Positions 35,869-47,153 of a DNA stretch of 64,000 bases are shown here, piece after piece (position 1 is the first letter of the stretch; each line of letters begins with the position of its first letter). Location: NCBI RefSeq assembly GCF_963662255.1, contig NC_085049.1, positions 26,816,142 to 26,880,141 of the forward strand, written 5' to 3'. The DNA comes from Cinclus cinclus. Its lineage: Eukaryota; Chordata; Aves; Passeriformes; Cinclidae. The position numbers and the translations under genes are program-made. The notes under the pieces are model-generated. The model was not told the origin of the DNA. It saw only the letters and a list, made by a program, of their open reading frames with translations, and searched no databases.

Positions 35869-36508
35869 ATTACCTTGAATAAATTTCATCCTGAAAGCTG
35901 GTGTCTCCCATATCCATCTTTTCCTTTCATCTTTTGCTCTGGAGTGAGGATTTCCTCATTTCACCTTGGTTCCTGACATTCACAATAGGGTAGCTCATGC
36001 AGACTGCCTCCCAGCTCCCTTTCCAGGATACATCTAAGGAGTGCCCTGCATCACTGTGGCATCTTACACTGGCTGTGCAGCACCCCTGCAGTGGGAAGTA
36101 GAAAATGTAGCAATGTGAAATGGTTGTGATCTTTAATTTCAGTCCCACTTCTCCCTTATTTCTCCCTATAACAAGCAATTTCTGTTAATTATCAGCAAGT
36201 TCTTAGCTGAGAACTGAGAAAAGCCATCTCAATTCATCAAACACCACGGAGCAATACAGAAAGCTGAAAAATCAATACCAACTCCTGTGGTAAAAGTTGC
36301 AGAAATATTGTTATTGCTGATGCATCAGCATAACATTCAAGACAAGAAAGGTTATCATCACTTCTATTATAACAGACTCGTCTGAAGGAGTAAGCAGCAT
36401 ACACCTGGCTACCCCATCAACAGCTGAATGGGTAGAGGATAAGTGAAATACCCACAGAAGAAATAAATGGATCAGCCTGAAATAAAAAAGACATGGAGTG
36501 TAAAAAAA

Positions 36509-36575
36509 AAAACCCAACAAACAAACAAAAACAAAACAAACAAAAAAACCAACCAAACAAAAAAATCAACAAACC
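36509..36575. repeat. A/C-rich simple sequence
   Basis: Irregular aaac, aaaac and ccaa units after a poly(A) run. Confidence 0.75.
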
Positions 36576-37100
36576 ACATGGAGTAGGCATTTATAGGTTT
36601 AAAGTAAAAAAGTCCAGGAAAAAGCAGAATTTGTGTTATCATTCTCACAAGCAGAGACTTAATAAATTCACTTTAGACCAGCAGATTAAACAGAGCTTAG
36701 TAAAGTCTGAAGTTTTCCTGATGCTGTGGGAAACTTCAGAAAATGCCAAACAATTTAAGCCTGTAAAAGTAATCTTTGCTAGTCTGACTATTATAAAAAG
36801 ATAAACAAATGCTCACAACTGGTGTTTGCTTAAATGAGGCTGAATAAATTTTTCAAACATCTGAGAATGTTTTCTGTGCTACCAAGGCACTGGAGAAAGA
36901 TCAGATCAGTGCATGCTGGCAAGCACAGCAAAATGTCATGTTGAATATGAAACATTAAACCAGAAAAACTGCAGTCAGAAAAGAATGACAGAATATTCCA
37001 AGAGGGTACAGTGCCTCTGTGAGACACGTCTGCAACTGAAGTATCAACATCCACATTTCCATAGGATTGTAATCAAGGGAGCAAAGAAAAAAAAACAGAA

Positions 37101-37139
37101 CAACCAACCAACCAACCAACCAACCAACCAACCAACCAA
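37101..37139. repeat. CAAC tetranucleotide microsatellite
   Basis: Nearly ten perfect caac units flanked by poly(A). Confidence 0.95.
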
Positions 37140-38645
37140 AAAAAACCAACATTTGTTCTAAGATGAGAGTGAAAAATATGGGTGGATAATTTCAACAGTA
37201 AATAGAAATACTTCTTAAAAAAAAAAGAAAAAAGAAAAAAATATAAGAAAAATTAACTCTCCTTTCCTTCTAAGACACCTTTTAATTTAAATGTAATAAC
37301 ATTTCAGATGTTATTACCAGTAAAACATCTGAGGCCTGAATTGTCTTTCAGTGCAGCCAGCTTTGTCAGCCTACTGAGTTTAAGATATGACCCTTATACA
37401 CTTTGGCTAAAAAGTGCTGTCATTTACACAGGTGAATATACTCTGACGCAAGTCTCTGGATTTACACAGATGTGACAGCAGAATTTGGCAGGGTTTTACT
37501 AATTTTAAACTATAAAGAAACCAAAATCAGATCCACTTTTGCAGTGGTTTACAGCTGTATCAATCCATTAATGTTATCAATCTATTTTATGCAGATAGTA
37601 CAGCTCCTCAGCTTGTTAATGAAACTAAGAATTTTTCATGCTGTGTCCAGCTAGAGACTGAAACTGAACCTAACACTGCTACAGTTAAAATCCTCAGGTT
37701 TCATCAAAGAAATGTTTCATTTATTGTTTGGTACTTTTGTCAAGTTTATATTAAATTTTGAAAGAAACCTTAACACAGTATAGTTTTGGAACCTACTACT
37801 CCAATCATTGATTCACCCACATACAGTGTCTCATTAGTACAGCATTTTCATGTAATAAATGGAAACATCTTCTTTTTTTTTTTAAATCAGAAAATTTGTT
37901 TGTAAAGACCCACAGCATTGGCAGGACACCTGAGAAAGCAGGTCTTGTATCTTGGAACATTTTTTACAAACTGCCAGCTAGATGTGCCATGCGGGAGGAA
38001 ACATCCAGCTTTTAAATGTTTTACACATTATTCTCAACTGGTTTTGGCCACGTTTAGATTATTTATGCAACTCAGAAGGAAATAGGTGAAATAAAAGGGA
38101 CAGTTTATTTTAAGAAGGATCTGTTCACATCAAGTTCCCTTCACTTAAACGGAGTGACACAAATATCAGCCCAACAGGCTTGGTGTAGAACTCAGACCAC
38201 AATGAAGGGGGATCAGGCTCAGGATAACTTAATACTAACTTTTGGTACATTTACAACAAAATTTTAGCTGTATTTGACATTTCCACTAAATGAGAATGCA
38301 GCTTGGAAACAGTGAAGAGAGGTGGGCGCCTGAATAAACATGTCTGACAAAAATGAAAGATAATTCAGGTCCGAAGGGTCATCCCCTTCAGTTCAAGTGC
38401 AGTGGATTGCCCTTCCTGGATCCAGCAGTAGGGGCGTGGGAAGCTTTCAGATGTCACAGGGTTGTAGATAACATTTGAACATATGATTAGCTTTCGCGAG
38501 CTGTCTTTAGAAACCTTACATTTTTCCCCCACACACCTTAGCCAGAGATCCTTCCCTTGAGGTTTCGGGACACTTAAAATGTTGCTGTGCCAAAAATCAA
38601 GGATGTGGAGAAGGTTTTCCTGTGTGATGTCATGTTGCTGCCCTT

Positions 38646-38651
38646 TATAAG
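38646..38651 (+). promoter_or_regulatory. FGF23: FGF23 TATA box
   Basis: TATAAG in the context cctttataagcc lies 87 bases upstream of the FGF23 ATG. A cap site near 38675 would leave a leader of about 55-60 bases, in keeping with a tightly regulated hormone gene. The call is from motif and spacing only. Confidence 0.7.
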
Positions 38652-38732
38652 CCTCTGCAGAGAAGAAGGGATCTTGTCTGAGGAGTCACACTCCAGGCAC
38701 GAGGGGAGGTGAGGAGCAGACACTGACCCACC

Positions 38733-38961
38733 ATGGAGCAGCAAGCCATTCTCCAGGGCATTCTCTGCAGCTCCCTGCTCCTGCTGCTCTGCAGCCTGAA
38801 GGCTTCCCTCGCATTTCCCAACTCCTCTCCACTGCTGAGTCCCAGCTGGGGAAATGGAGACCACCTGATGCACCTCTACACCGACACGGAGAGGAGCAGC
38901 TTCCACCTCCAAATCAACGCTGATGGCTACATCGATGGTGCTCCTCACCAAACCATCTACA
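38733..38961 (+). CDS. FGF23: FGF23 coding exon 1
   Basis: 229 bases encoding the signal peptide and first strands, ending HQTIYS with Ser split after one base at donor gtaagt. The opposite-strand 137-codon ORF is a shadow. Confidence 0.96.
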
Positions 38962-41900
38962 GTAAGTGGCTTCCTACGGACCTTCATGGGAGCAGGGCAG
39001 GGACAATGAGATTTTTTACTTCCTCACCACCTACAGAAAATCCCCTCTTGTCATTAGGCAGGCAGGCAGAGGAACACAGCCATGGGATAGAAAATACACA
39101 TCATTATAATTCTCCTTTTGTTTAACAAATAAAACCAATCCAAAGAAATCTACTTGATAGGGAATTTCATTTCTTGCCTAGGACAACTAAAGTTCTATGG
39201 TTCCTGTAGGACCCTGCAAGGAAAAACCACCTGAATTATCCTTCACTTCATGATTTTACCCCCAGTTTCTGGTGGAAGTTCCTATTAGAAGTTGGTAATG
39301 ATATCCCCCAAATAGCTACTTCCCACTGGTAGTACTACCAAAGAAACTGCACTGAGGGAACTCACCAGAGTAGTGCTGGAAAACTGATGGCATCCATAAA
39401 TTCTGTATTTCGGGGTGGAGGGCTGAAAACTGCTAAAACTTAAATTTCAATGTGCATAGAACATGGGCATGCCAAGGTCAGTTAAAAAGGGGAAAACTAG
39501 AAAAGACCAGACTGGCATAAAAGAAGTGTTGAGCCTTTGGGGTTCATGAGAAGAAACTATGCCCTAGTATCACTAAAAGGTTCTCAAATTGTGTCTTCAC
39601 AGTTTATTTTATTATATATTTTATTATTCTATTTCAACAGAGAATAGTTTTTGTTCCTTTGCTAAATACCTGGCCCAAACTCTTTAGCTTAGACAAATGC
39701 GGGGGGCTTTAGGACTTAGGGTTTCTTTTATAGCATTTCAAAAATACTTCTCTCTTAGCAGCATTCAAATCACAAGTAGCTATGCATCCTAAAATCAGGT
39801 TGCTGTTGTTATTATTATTATTACTATTACATCTACTTTATACACTCAGTTAAAAATCTAAGACTAGGTAACAAAGCTTTTACATAAGTAAATAAGGATG
39901 TATTTTAAAGTTATAGTTAATTATATATGAGGAAAAAGGATTTTTTAAGGAATTGATAAGGAAACACTCACAGAAATGCTGGCACTGCCTTATTATTCTT
40001 CCTACATTCTTACTACATGTTTAAAGATTTTATAAAACTCATTTTAGGTATGTTGGTCAATCCCATGTGGGATTTTAGAGAACAACAGACAGTAAAATAT
40101 CACATTTTCCCGTATCTGCCATGAAACAAGCATAGCAGGATTTGGAATGATGGAGCAGGAAAGATGGAAATTAGGCAACAAAAGGGGTATTGAGAGGGAG
40201 GGTGACTGACTTGCTGCCATTGAGACACCAGACAATGGGAAGTGCCAAGTTCAGCACCAGGGTGGCATGTCCTGGGTGTGCACAGATCTCCAGGGTGGGA
40301 CAAAGCAACACTGAGTCAAATACAAGGCACAGATCAGGGAAAGCTGTTATTCCCACTTTACCTGGCACCAGTGACATGGCTCTTGGAGCACTACAGCAAC
40401 CCCAGTTCAAGTTGGATGAATAGAAGGTGGAGCTGGTCTAGCACAGGGTTTTCAGGGGGCCTTGATCATGATCTGTTGTGCTTTTAGTCCAGCAAAAAGG
40501 ATGTTAAGGGAAATGTAATTACAGTAATCACAGAATCACAGACTGGTTGAGGTTGGAAGGCACCACAGGGGGTCACCTGGTTCCACCTCCCTGCTCCAAG
40601 GGCCATCCCATAGCACAGGGCACAGGATTGTGTTCAGATGGCTCTGCAATATCCCCAGTGAGGAGACTCCACAGCCTCTCTGGACAATCTGTTCAGGGCT
40701 CAGCCACTGCACAGGACGGAAGTTCTGCCTCATATCCAGGTGGAACTTCCTGGGCATCAGTTCCTGCCCATTCCTCTGGTGCCATTGCTGGGCACCACTG
40801 AAGAAGTACCACAGGACAGTCACAAAGATGAGGGGACAAACTCCCCCTGGATGTGGGCAATGGCAGAACTGAGGGCAATGTCCTCAGGCCACAGTTTTGG
40901 ATTTCAGAGGGGAAAGAAGTTGTCTTTGGGAGGTTAGTGCCACATTGGAACAGGGCACCCAGAGAGGTGCCCTCCATCCTGGGAGTTTTCCAAAGCCACA
41001 GCAAACCTGATTTAGGGTAGGCAACAGTCCCAGGTCATGTGGGAGGTTGGTTTAGACTCCCAGAGGTCACTTCCAGCCAGAGCATCTGTGGATCTGTAAA
41101 CGCAGTGTAGAAATGGATCTTGAATTTGATGTTTTTGTTGCTCTGAACAGGTGCCCTAATGATCAAGTCTGAGGGTGCTGGCTCAGTAATAATCACAGGT
41201 GTGAAGAGTGGACGCTACCTGTGTATGGACATGAAAGGAAACATATTTGGGTCGGTGAGTGATCTTTCCTAAGCCTTGAGGCTGAATGGCCAGTGCATTC
41301 TGCTGCTGTGGTGCCCATTTCCCCATCCAGGGCAATCCTGTGTAGCTGCAGGTGGAGGGGGAAGTGTTAGAGAAGATCTGACACTTAGGTCAAATTGTAC
41401 TCTCTCCTTTGATTGTATTAAGTTGTAGAGCTGACAAAAATCATCTGAGGTCCTGCCTGGGTAAATGAGGACTAAATGGAATCCAGTGAGGGACCAATCT
41501 GTAGCATACAGCCATGTGTGGGAACACTCTTGAGAGAAATCCTCAGGGTTTACCATTAGAACTCCTTTGCTGAAAGCATGGATGTGCATTTCTATATTTG
41601 GGTCAGACACAGATCTGGGAGATCAGAAAAACACCTGCTGCAAGATCTCATCCCTCTTTCCCTCTTTAATCAGTGTTTGTAATTCACCAGATTCCTCTGC
41701 TCACAGGTGCCTTATTTTTTCCCCTCAGCATTACTTCAGCCAAGAGGACTGTGTGTTCAACCACAGAACACTGGAAAATGGGTACGATGTGTACCAATCC
41801 CCCAAACACCACTTCTTGGTGAGCTTAGGCAGAGTTAAACAAGCCTTCTCCCCCGGTATGAATCCACCACCCTACTCCCAGTTTTTGTCCAGGAGGAATG

Positions 41901-42166
41901 AGATCCCTCTGTTCCGATTCAACACCCCCGAGCCCCACAGACACACCAGGAGCGCAGATGTTGATCCGGTAGATCCTCACCAGATCCTGGTGTCGCAGAG
42001 GAAGACCCCGGTGTTTGGCTCCCTGCAGCAGCACCCAGCAGACTTTCCCCACGTTCCCAAGGAGCCCATGAGGATCAACCAGAACGACGTGGTGAACCCC
42101 GATGACCCCCATGCTATGATGGAGGCCAGGAGGTACCCAAGCCCCCGCTTCTACATCACAAGATAA
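38733..42166 (+). CDS. FGF23: Fibroblast growth factor 23
   Basis: Complete FGF23: exons 38733-38961, 41151-41254 and 41729-42166 join to 256 residues (human 251). It is the bone-derived hormone that lowers phosphate and active vitamin D through FGFR plus alpha-Klotho. A hydrophobic signal peptide ([15 protein letters not shown]) should be cleaved around residue 27, before FPNSSPLL. The trefoil core includes [30 protein letters not shown] and [20 protein letters not shown]. Cys101 and Cys119 keep the 18-residue spacing of the human Cys95-Cys113 disulfide. [20 protein letters not shown] is nearly as in human. The processing site RHTR at 182-185 contains the Thr that human GALNT3 glycosylates. 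The C-terminal tail has two DPH-containing segments at 193 and 237. The ATG context is good (ccaccATGG). Confidence 0.97.
40527..40805 (-). mobile_element. CR1 LINE 3' end in FGF23 intron 1
   Basis: Reversed tail gtaatcacagaatcacagac, then ttgaggttggaaggcaccac, ccatcccatagcacagggca, tatccccagtgaggagactc and ggtggaacttcctgggcatc. This subfamily is also seen at 45.3 and 61.3 kb. Confidence 0.92.
40830..41095 (+). mobile_element. Older CR1 fragment in FGF23 intron 1
   Basis: gaggggaaagaagttgtctt, acagggcacccagagaggtg and gtcacttccagccagagcat, with a worn tail gcatctgtggatctgt. It lies in the opposite orientation to the adjoining copy and ends about 55 bases before FGF23 exon 2. Confidence 0.65.
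41151..41254 (+). CDS. FGF23: FGF23 coding exon 2
   Basis: 104 bases encoding [20 protein letters not shown] then [14 protein letters not shown], after acceptor ctctgaacag and before donor gtgagt. It is the same length and phase as FGF6 exon 2. A CR1 remnant ends about 50 bases before the acceptor. Confidence 0.97.
41729..42166 (+). CDS. FGF23: FGF23 coding exon 3
   Basis: 438 bases including the TAA stop, after acceptor tttcccctcag. It encodes [20 protein letters not shown] through the RHTR cleavage site to the C-terminus SPRFYITR. The tail after residue 205 differs strongly from the human protein. Confidence 0.96.
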   Translation, partial: HYFSQEDCVFNHRTLENGYDVYQSPKHHFLVSLGRVKQAFSPGMNPPPYSQFLSRRNEIPLFRFNTPEPHRHTRSADVDPVDPHQILVSQRKTPVFGSLQQHPADFPHVPKEPMRINQNDVVNPDDPHAMMEARRYPSPRFYITR

Positions 42167-42294
42167 CTGCAGCCCCTGCACTTGCCAGGTGAAGACAGGG
42201 GCAAAAGAAGCTGTCTGTAACACTCAGCCTAAATGCCAAAGGGGCTCTTAAAAACCTAGGAGACATTGGGAAAAGTTCCTTAGCCTCAAATCTT

Positions 42295-42371
42295 GTTTTG
42301 TCAGTAAACTGACAAAACAGAACAGTACAAAAAGTACAAACAAGTACAAAACTTGTACAGTAAGTACAAGT
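42295..42371 (+). promoter_or_regulatory. Hairpin cluster in the FGF23 3' UTR
   Basis: Two perfect inverted repeats lie within 77 bases. The first has 11-base arms, gttttgtcagt and actgacaaaac, with a 2-base loop. The second has 8-base arms, acttgtac and gtacaagt, with a 5-base loop. Several agtacaa units lie between and around them. All are 129-205 bases after the stop, so they would be in the mRNA. Confidence 0.6.
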
Positions 42372-42727
42372 CAGATTTTTCCAGCTTGGGCTCTACTGGA
42401 AAGAAGATCCATTTTTGAAAAGAGTAACACAAACCAAACGTTTTGGGGTCTGAATCACCTTAAGTTTGCATCAATGAGGAAAACACAAAAAAAAAATCAT
42501 TTGCATGAAATGGCAAAGTGATGTTATGATACTGAGGTAGAGACCTGGAGCATCCAAGATTCCAGCAGAGACTGGGAATCCTCTTACTAGCACCATCCTG
42601 TCCAAGCACAGCAGACAAACGGCCAGGTGGTGTGTTATTTTATTACATATAAATTACCATATATGTCATGTATTCAATATCTGAAGGGGCTACAAGGGAG
42701 CTGGAGAGGGGCTCTTCATCAGAAACT

Positions 42728-42975
42728 GCAGAGACAGGACAAGGGGGAATGGCTTCACAGTGACAAGATACCAGGAAGAAATTGTGCCCTGTGAGTGTGG
42801 GGAGGCCCTGGCACAGGTTGCCCAGAGAAGCTGTGGCTGCCCCATCCCTGGAAGTGTCCAAGGCCAGGCTGGATGGGGCTCTGAGCTACTTGGTCTGGTG
42901 GAAGGTGTCCCTGCCCATGGCAGGGGGTTGGAATGAATGAGCCTTTAGGTCCCTTCCAACCCATTCTGTGATTCT
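42728..42975 (+). mobile_element. CR1 LINE 3' end in or near the FGF23 3' UTR
   Basis: gacaggacaagggggaatgg, gaggccctggcacaggttgc, ccctggaagtgtccaaggcc, catggcagggggttggaatg and the tail cattctgtgattctttg. Confidence 0.93.
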
Positions 42976-43236
42976 TTGTTTTTAGCTTTTAAGTTGGAAC
43001 TTCATTCTTTCTTCACCCATACGAGTCAAAAAAAGGCTACTCCGCTGTCATAGGAGCAGCAACATGGAAAACTGGAAGAACTGACAGGACAGCATTAAAG
43101 GGTCCTGTGGAAAAAGAGCCATTTCTGACACTGAACCCAGGCTGAGGTGTTGAAAATACAAGGAGAGTCTTGCTGTCTCTCAGATGGTTCTCTATCACAG
43201 TTCTACATTTACTAAAGTCTAGCATCCCAATATGGA

Positions 43237-43242
43237 AATAAA
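43237..43242 (+). terminator. FGF23: Candidate FGF23 poly(A) signal
   Basis: AATAAA about 1.07 kb after the FGF23 stop. It is the first canonical hexamer on this strand that I found, and it would place the CR1 copy inside the 3' UTR. Confidence 0.4.
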
Positions 43243-45324
43243 GTTCATCAGTTTTGCATATTTCCAACTCAGAGAGAAATACCAGAGTTAATAATAATCA
43301 ATAGTGTGTTACACAGGACAGTTTGGTTTTGCATAATACTGAACTCTACAGGGGATAAATTTAAAAAAATGTTTTCTAAGGATCAAACAATATTTAAACT
43401 ATAAATGAAGACTCTCATTTAATGAGTGAAAAGTAGGTTTGTATTTAGAAAAGGAATATCCAATTAGCATCCATGTTCACATTCAGTTCTGAGCAGGCAT
43501 CAGCTACTTTATACTTATAGGAACAAAATTACTATTAATCAGGAGACATCTAATGGTGACAAAACCTTTACCCTTGATTGATTTATGCTTTGGGTAAGTT
43601 CACTTTGAAAAAGCTATTCTTGATGAACTCTGCAGAAATCAGGTGCAAGGCACTGATGCAAAGCACAAAATCCAGCATGGCAAAGATTTGAGGTTTTTAT
43701 TATGTGGGGGGGGGGGTTTTTTGCATGTCAAAACAGATGCTCTGTTCTTCTGTTTATTTAGAGTATTTATCAGCCTGACAACAACTTGAAGTGGTACACT
43801 GCTCTGTAGTGTCTCATAGCAACATACAAAAAACATTAGGTTGGATGCTGTTTTTTTCTTTCTCATGAAGTACTTCACTAAAGCCACTGGAGCTACATCA
43901 GTGCAAAAAAAATTAAAATAAGAAGCCCCTGTACTTCTTGCATCCATTTCACTTTTTTCTGGATTTAGCACAGCAGCAGCACTGCTGATAGTTTTTAAAA
44001 TAATCTTTCCCCCCCCATATTTGTATATACACAAAATCTCTATCTACCACATCCAACCCATTATGTTGGAAATATCAAAGGTCCTGATTCTGGTCTTAGA
44101 ATACTTTTCCTAGATAGAGAGATTCCTAATTAGTATAAATACTTAGGAGCACAGGACAAGCCAAATTACCAGGATTAGTTCAAGAGGTCCATCTCTCGGA
44201 ATTTGTTTTTCTGAAGTTGGTGTGTTTTTTTCATAATTTGTGAAGGAAAAGAATGATCCTAAGGAACTAAAGGAATTGCAGGCAGGCAGACAGTTGTGCT
44301 TTTCTTGCTTACTCAAAATACAGCAAGACTTTTTAACTTGCTGGCTCTACAGTGGAGAGGTGTGATTTCATTTATGTTCTAGTTTGGTATCTTTACTTAA
44401 TTCCTATACCACTGTCCTTGGCTTTTGCTCCTTGAGAGCTCTGGACTTCAAGTACACCAGCAAAGTTTACATTTTGCGTTGTCAGACGCTTCACAGAGTT
44501 CCTCTCTAGGACTCTGAGGCAACTGCCCCACAATAAGTGGAACCAGTAAAAGCTCTGTCCCCACTCAATTTTGATGGGAAATATTGGTGGGGTTAAAGCT
44601 GTAGACCATCTCTATATTTCTACACTAGAACAGAATAAGAAGGGTTGCTCCCTTCATCAGTAGCCAGGGGATAAGTAAGCTAAGACTAAATACCCAGTGG
44701 ATTTTTCATCAAAAAGCAGAATTGTTAACTATAGGCAACGGTATCAACACTTTAAACAATTTATTCTTCAATTGAGATGCTAGCAAGCACCAGCTAGTAA
44801 GAAAGTATTTCTTATTTATGTCACAGTATTTATTTATTTATTTGAGTGGGTCTTAAAGCCCACAGAATATTTATAAGTATTTATAATAATGTATTATAGA
44901 GACTATTTCCTTTTATAAAAGTACCAATAAATTTCTCCATTCTCTCCAAATGGTGGATTCTGCATTGTCTGTTCAATCTCTTGAACAAGTACTTGACTGA
45001 ACAAATAAATGGTAGCAGCACTGTCTGAGAATATTTGTCTGCTGCTGTCCCCTGTGCCTTCCAGCCTCACAGGTTTCATCCATCCCAAATATAGAAGTTC
45101 TGTGATAATGAGAAAAACAGCATTGCAGTAGGTCTAGACTGACCATGAAGGGATTTTAACCTCTACTGGGAAGTGTCTTTTACAGGCAACGGGAAACCAC
45201 AGGTCTGTCAGTTTAGTCCTGCTGGGAATTATTTATGATCCTGGCTCAAAGATCTCAGGATAAAAGACACCCAGTAAATTAAAAGCCTCTGCAGGGAGGG
45301 CTCCAAACAAGGCCCAAGCTCTGC

Positions 45325-45587
45325 TTCAGGAGTCCTAGCAATGGCACCAGAGGAAGAGGCAGGGACTGATCCCAGGAAGTTCCACCTGACATGAGACACA
45401 ACTTGTGTCCTGTGCAGTGACTGAGCATTGAACAGATTGTCCAGAGAGGCTGTGGAGTCTCCTCACTGGGGATATTGCAGAACCATCTGGACACAATCCT
45501 GTGTCCTGTGCTCTGGGATGGCCCTGCTGGAGCAGGGAGATGGCACCACATGAGCCACTGTCAGGGTCCAGCCTGATCCATTCTGTG
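45325..45587 (+). mobile_element. CR1 LINE 3' end
   Basis: tcccaggaagttccacctga, attgtccagagaggctgtgg, gtctcctcactggggatatt and gctctgggatggccctgctg, with a tail remnant ccattctgtgaag. Confidence 0.9.
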
Positions 45588-45718
45588 AAGACTCAAGCAG
45601 TTATAAGATTGAAAGTTCATCATTCCCTCCTCTGCACACTATTCTGCCCCACGTAGTTATAGATGATGCCTTCTCACTAATATTTCCACATTCCTGTATT
45701 TTTATTCAAGTCATTACC

Positions 45719-45739
45719 AAAAAAAAAAAAAAAAAAAAA
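45719..45739. repeat. Poly(A) run
   Basis: Twenty-one consecutive A residues with no recognisable retroelement upstream. Confidence 0.9.
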
Positions 45740-46121
45740 TGCACCCCCAAGGGACTTAAATAGCAGCTTTACTCCAGATCAGTGCTTGACCTTGGACATG
45801 ACTACTTCTATGCTCACTAATTCCCTGCATACTTTCTGCACCCGTGTCCTTTCTCCTAAGCAACATTTATCTTTTCCAGATGAGCTGATTGTTTCCATTG
45901 TGGAAGTAAGCATTCAATTAAAATTCACCTAGATCATACTTCACTTTTCCTGTGCCTATACATTACTACCCATTCAGTCTAGTGTGAACTACTTGTGGAA
46001 AAACTCATTTAATTAGATTCCAGGTTTCATTTACCATTCTTGTCTGTAATTACTTTCTCCTTCAGAATTTGTTGCATTAACCATTATTTAAATTTCTTTG
46101 GAGAAGCAGAAGTTGTGTGAT

Positions 46122-46208
46122 TCTTGGGACTGTCCCATGCAGGGCCAGGAACTGGACTCAATTATTCTTGTGGGTCCCTTCCAACTCAGTATATTCCACA
46201 ATTCTGAA
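46122..46208 (+). mobile_element. CR1 LINE 3' terminus, short
   Basis: ctgtcccatgcagggccagg, aactggactcaattattctt and gtgggtcccttccaactcag, with tail atattccacaattctg. Confidence 0.85.
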
Positions 46209-46389
46209 AGTAATTTTGTGATTCCTGCCCTTCTGAAATCAAATCTCCTTTTTCCACCTCAGCTTTTAAATTCAGTAAATACACTTTTCAATGGCCAACT
46301 CTTTCAAAATACATTCAGGACTTACTCCAGTCAAGTCTGGTGCACCACCCTGCTCCCATTCAGTTATGGCTAGATGACCCAACTGGGAA

Positions 46390-46983
46390 TCAGAAGGAAA
46401 GAATATTACACTCAAGTTCTTCCTGGACCTCAGGTGCATTCCTTTGGTAACCACTAACAGCCTGCTCAAGATTCCCGAGTTTTATCCCAGTATCCTCCTG
46501 TGCCTTACCCAGTATCCTCTGTGCCCTCAGGATCCATGCTGCCACCCCTCTGGCACTCAGGCAAGTAATCCACTGCCACATGGGGTCCCGGCACCCCAGG
46601 AACCCCAGAGCTGTCCGTAACACAAGGGACACTCCTGAATGGCACTGGAGCCACCACACATAGATCCCCCACAGTGGCTCTGCCATATCCATAAGATACC
46701 AGAGAAGCAGCTCACAAACCACTATGCAGTTCATTTGTGCCCATGTAGCTGCCATTTGCCTGGGATTACAAAGATACAAAACCCTCAGGCTCATGGCCAA
46801 AGCCCTCAAAAGCAGGACACATCTGGGGGAAATCTGACATATTTTAAGTCCAGGCATACGGGCTGTGGATCTGAGGCAGCCAAAAGCTTGGCTAGAAAAT
46901 GCATCTGATTTAAATTCTGTTCTAAATTTAAAAAAAAGGGAAAAACCTCCTCCTTTTGCAAAGGCAGGGCTATGTCTGGACAA
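46390..46983 (-). other. Unexplained 197-codon open reading frame
   Basis: A minus-strand frame open for 197 codons from an ATG, the longest ORF in the window outside FGF23 exon 3. The middle is rich in Leu, Trp and Cys (for example LWYLMDMAEPLWGIYVWWLQ). The last part looks more hydrophilic (GKAQEDTGIKLGNLEQAVSG). I do not recognise it. It has no CR1 character, no clear promoter and a 197-codon length, so it may be a remnant of a mobile or viral gene, or chance. Confidence 0.25.
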
Positions 46984-47058
46984 CAGTCTTTAACAGAGAA
47001 CTGTGGAAACAGAGAAAATATCCTTGCTTTAGAGGAAGGAAAGGTTTCTTAAACTGGG

Positions 47059-47153
47059 TCTAAATTTTAAAGACCTATAAATATAAAAAAAAAGGTAAAG
47101 CATATTCTAAATTTTAAAGACCTATAAATATAAAAAAAGGTAAAGCATATTCT
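47059..47153. repeat. 47-base tandem duplication
   Basis: A unit starting tctaaattttaaagacctat and ending ggtaaagcatat is present twice head to tail. The copies differ only in the length of one A run. Confidence 0.92.

Larger units (their letters stand above)
25702..38645. other. FGF6 3' UTR and gene-free spacer to FGF23
   Basis: FGF6 3' UTR starts at 25702. An A17 run lies at 25797-25813. No close AATAAA is evident; the first good hexamer with downstream TG-rich sequence is at 29254-29259, which would imply a very long UTR. The rest of this 13-kb stretch holds several CR1 fragments, one arm of a large inverted repeat (29.8 kb), a CA repeat (34.75 kb), CAAC repeats (37.1 kb) and two exon-like islands (28.59 and 33.45 kb). 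No conventional gene is recognised. Confidence 0.55.

Noticed and set aside
38376..38395. Possible vitamin D response element upstream of FGF23 (gggtca and agttca half-sites)
   Set aside because: The half-sites are 8 bases apart, not the 3 expected for a VDR/RXR DR3 element.
38574..38987. 137-codon minus-strand ORF
   Set aside because: It is a shadow of FGF23 exon 1 and its promoter.
41825..42223. 132-codon minus-strand ORF
   Set aside because: It is a shadow of FGF23 exon 3 on the opposite strand.
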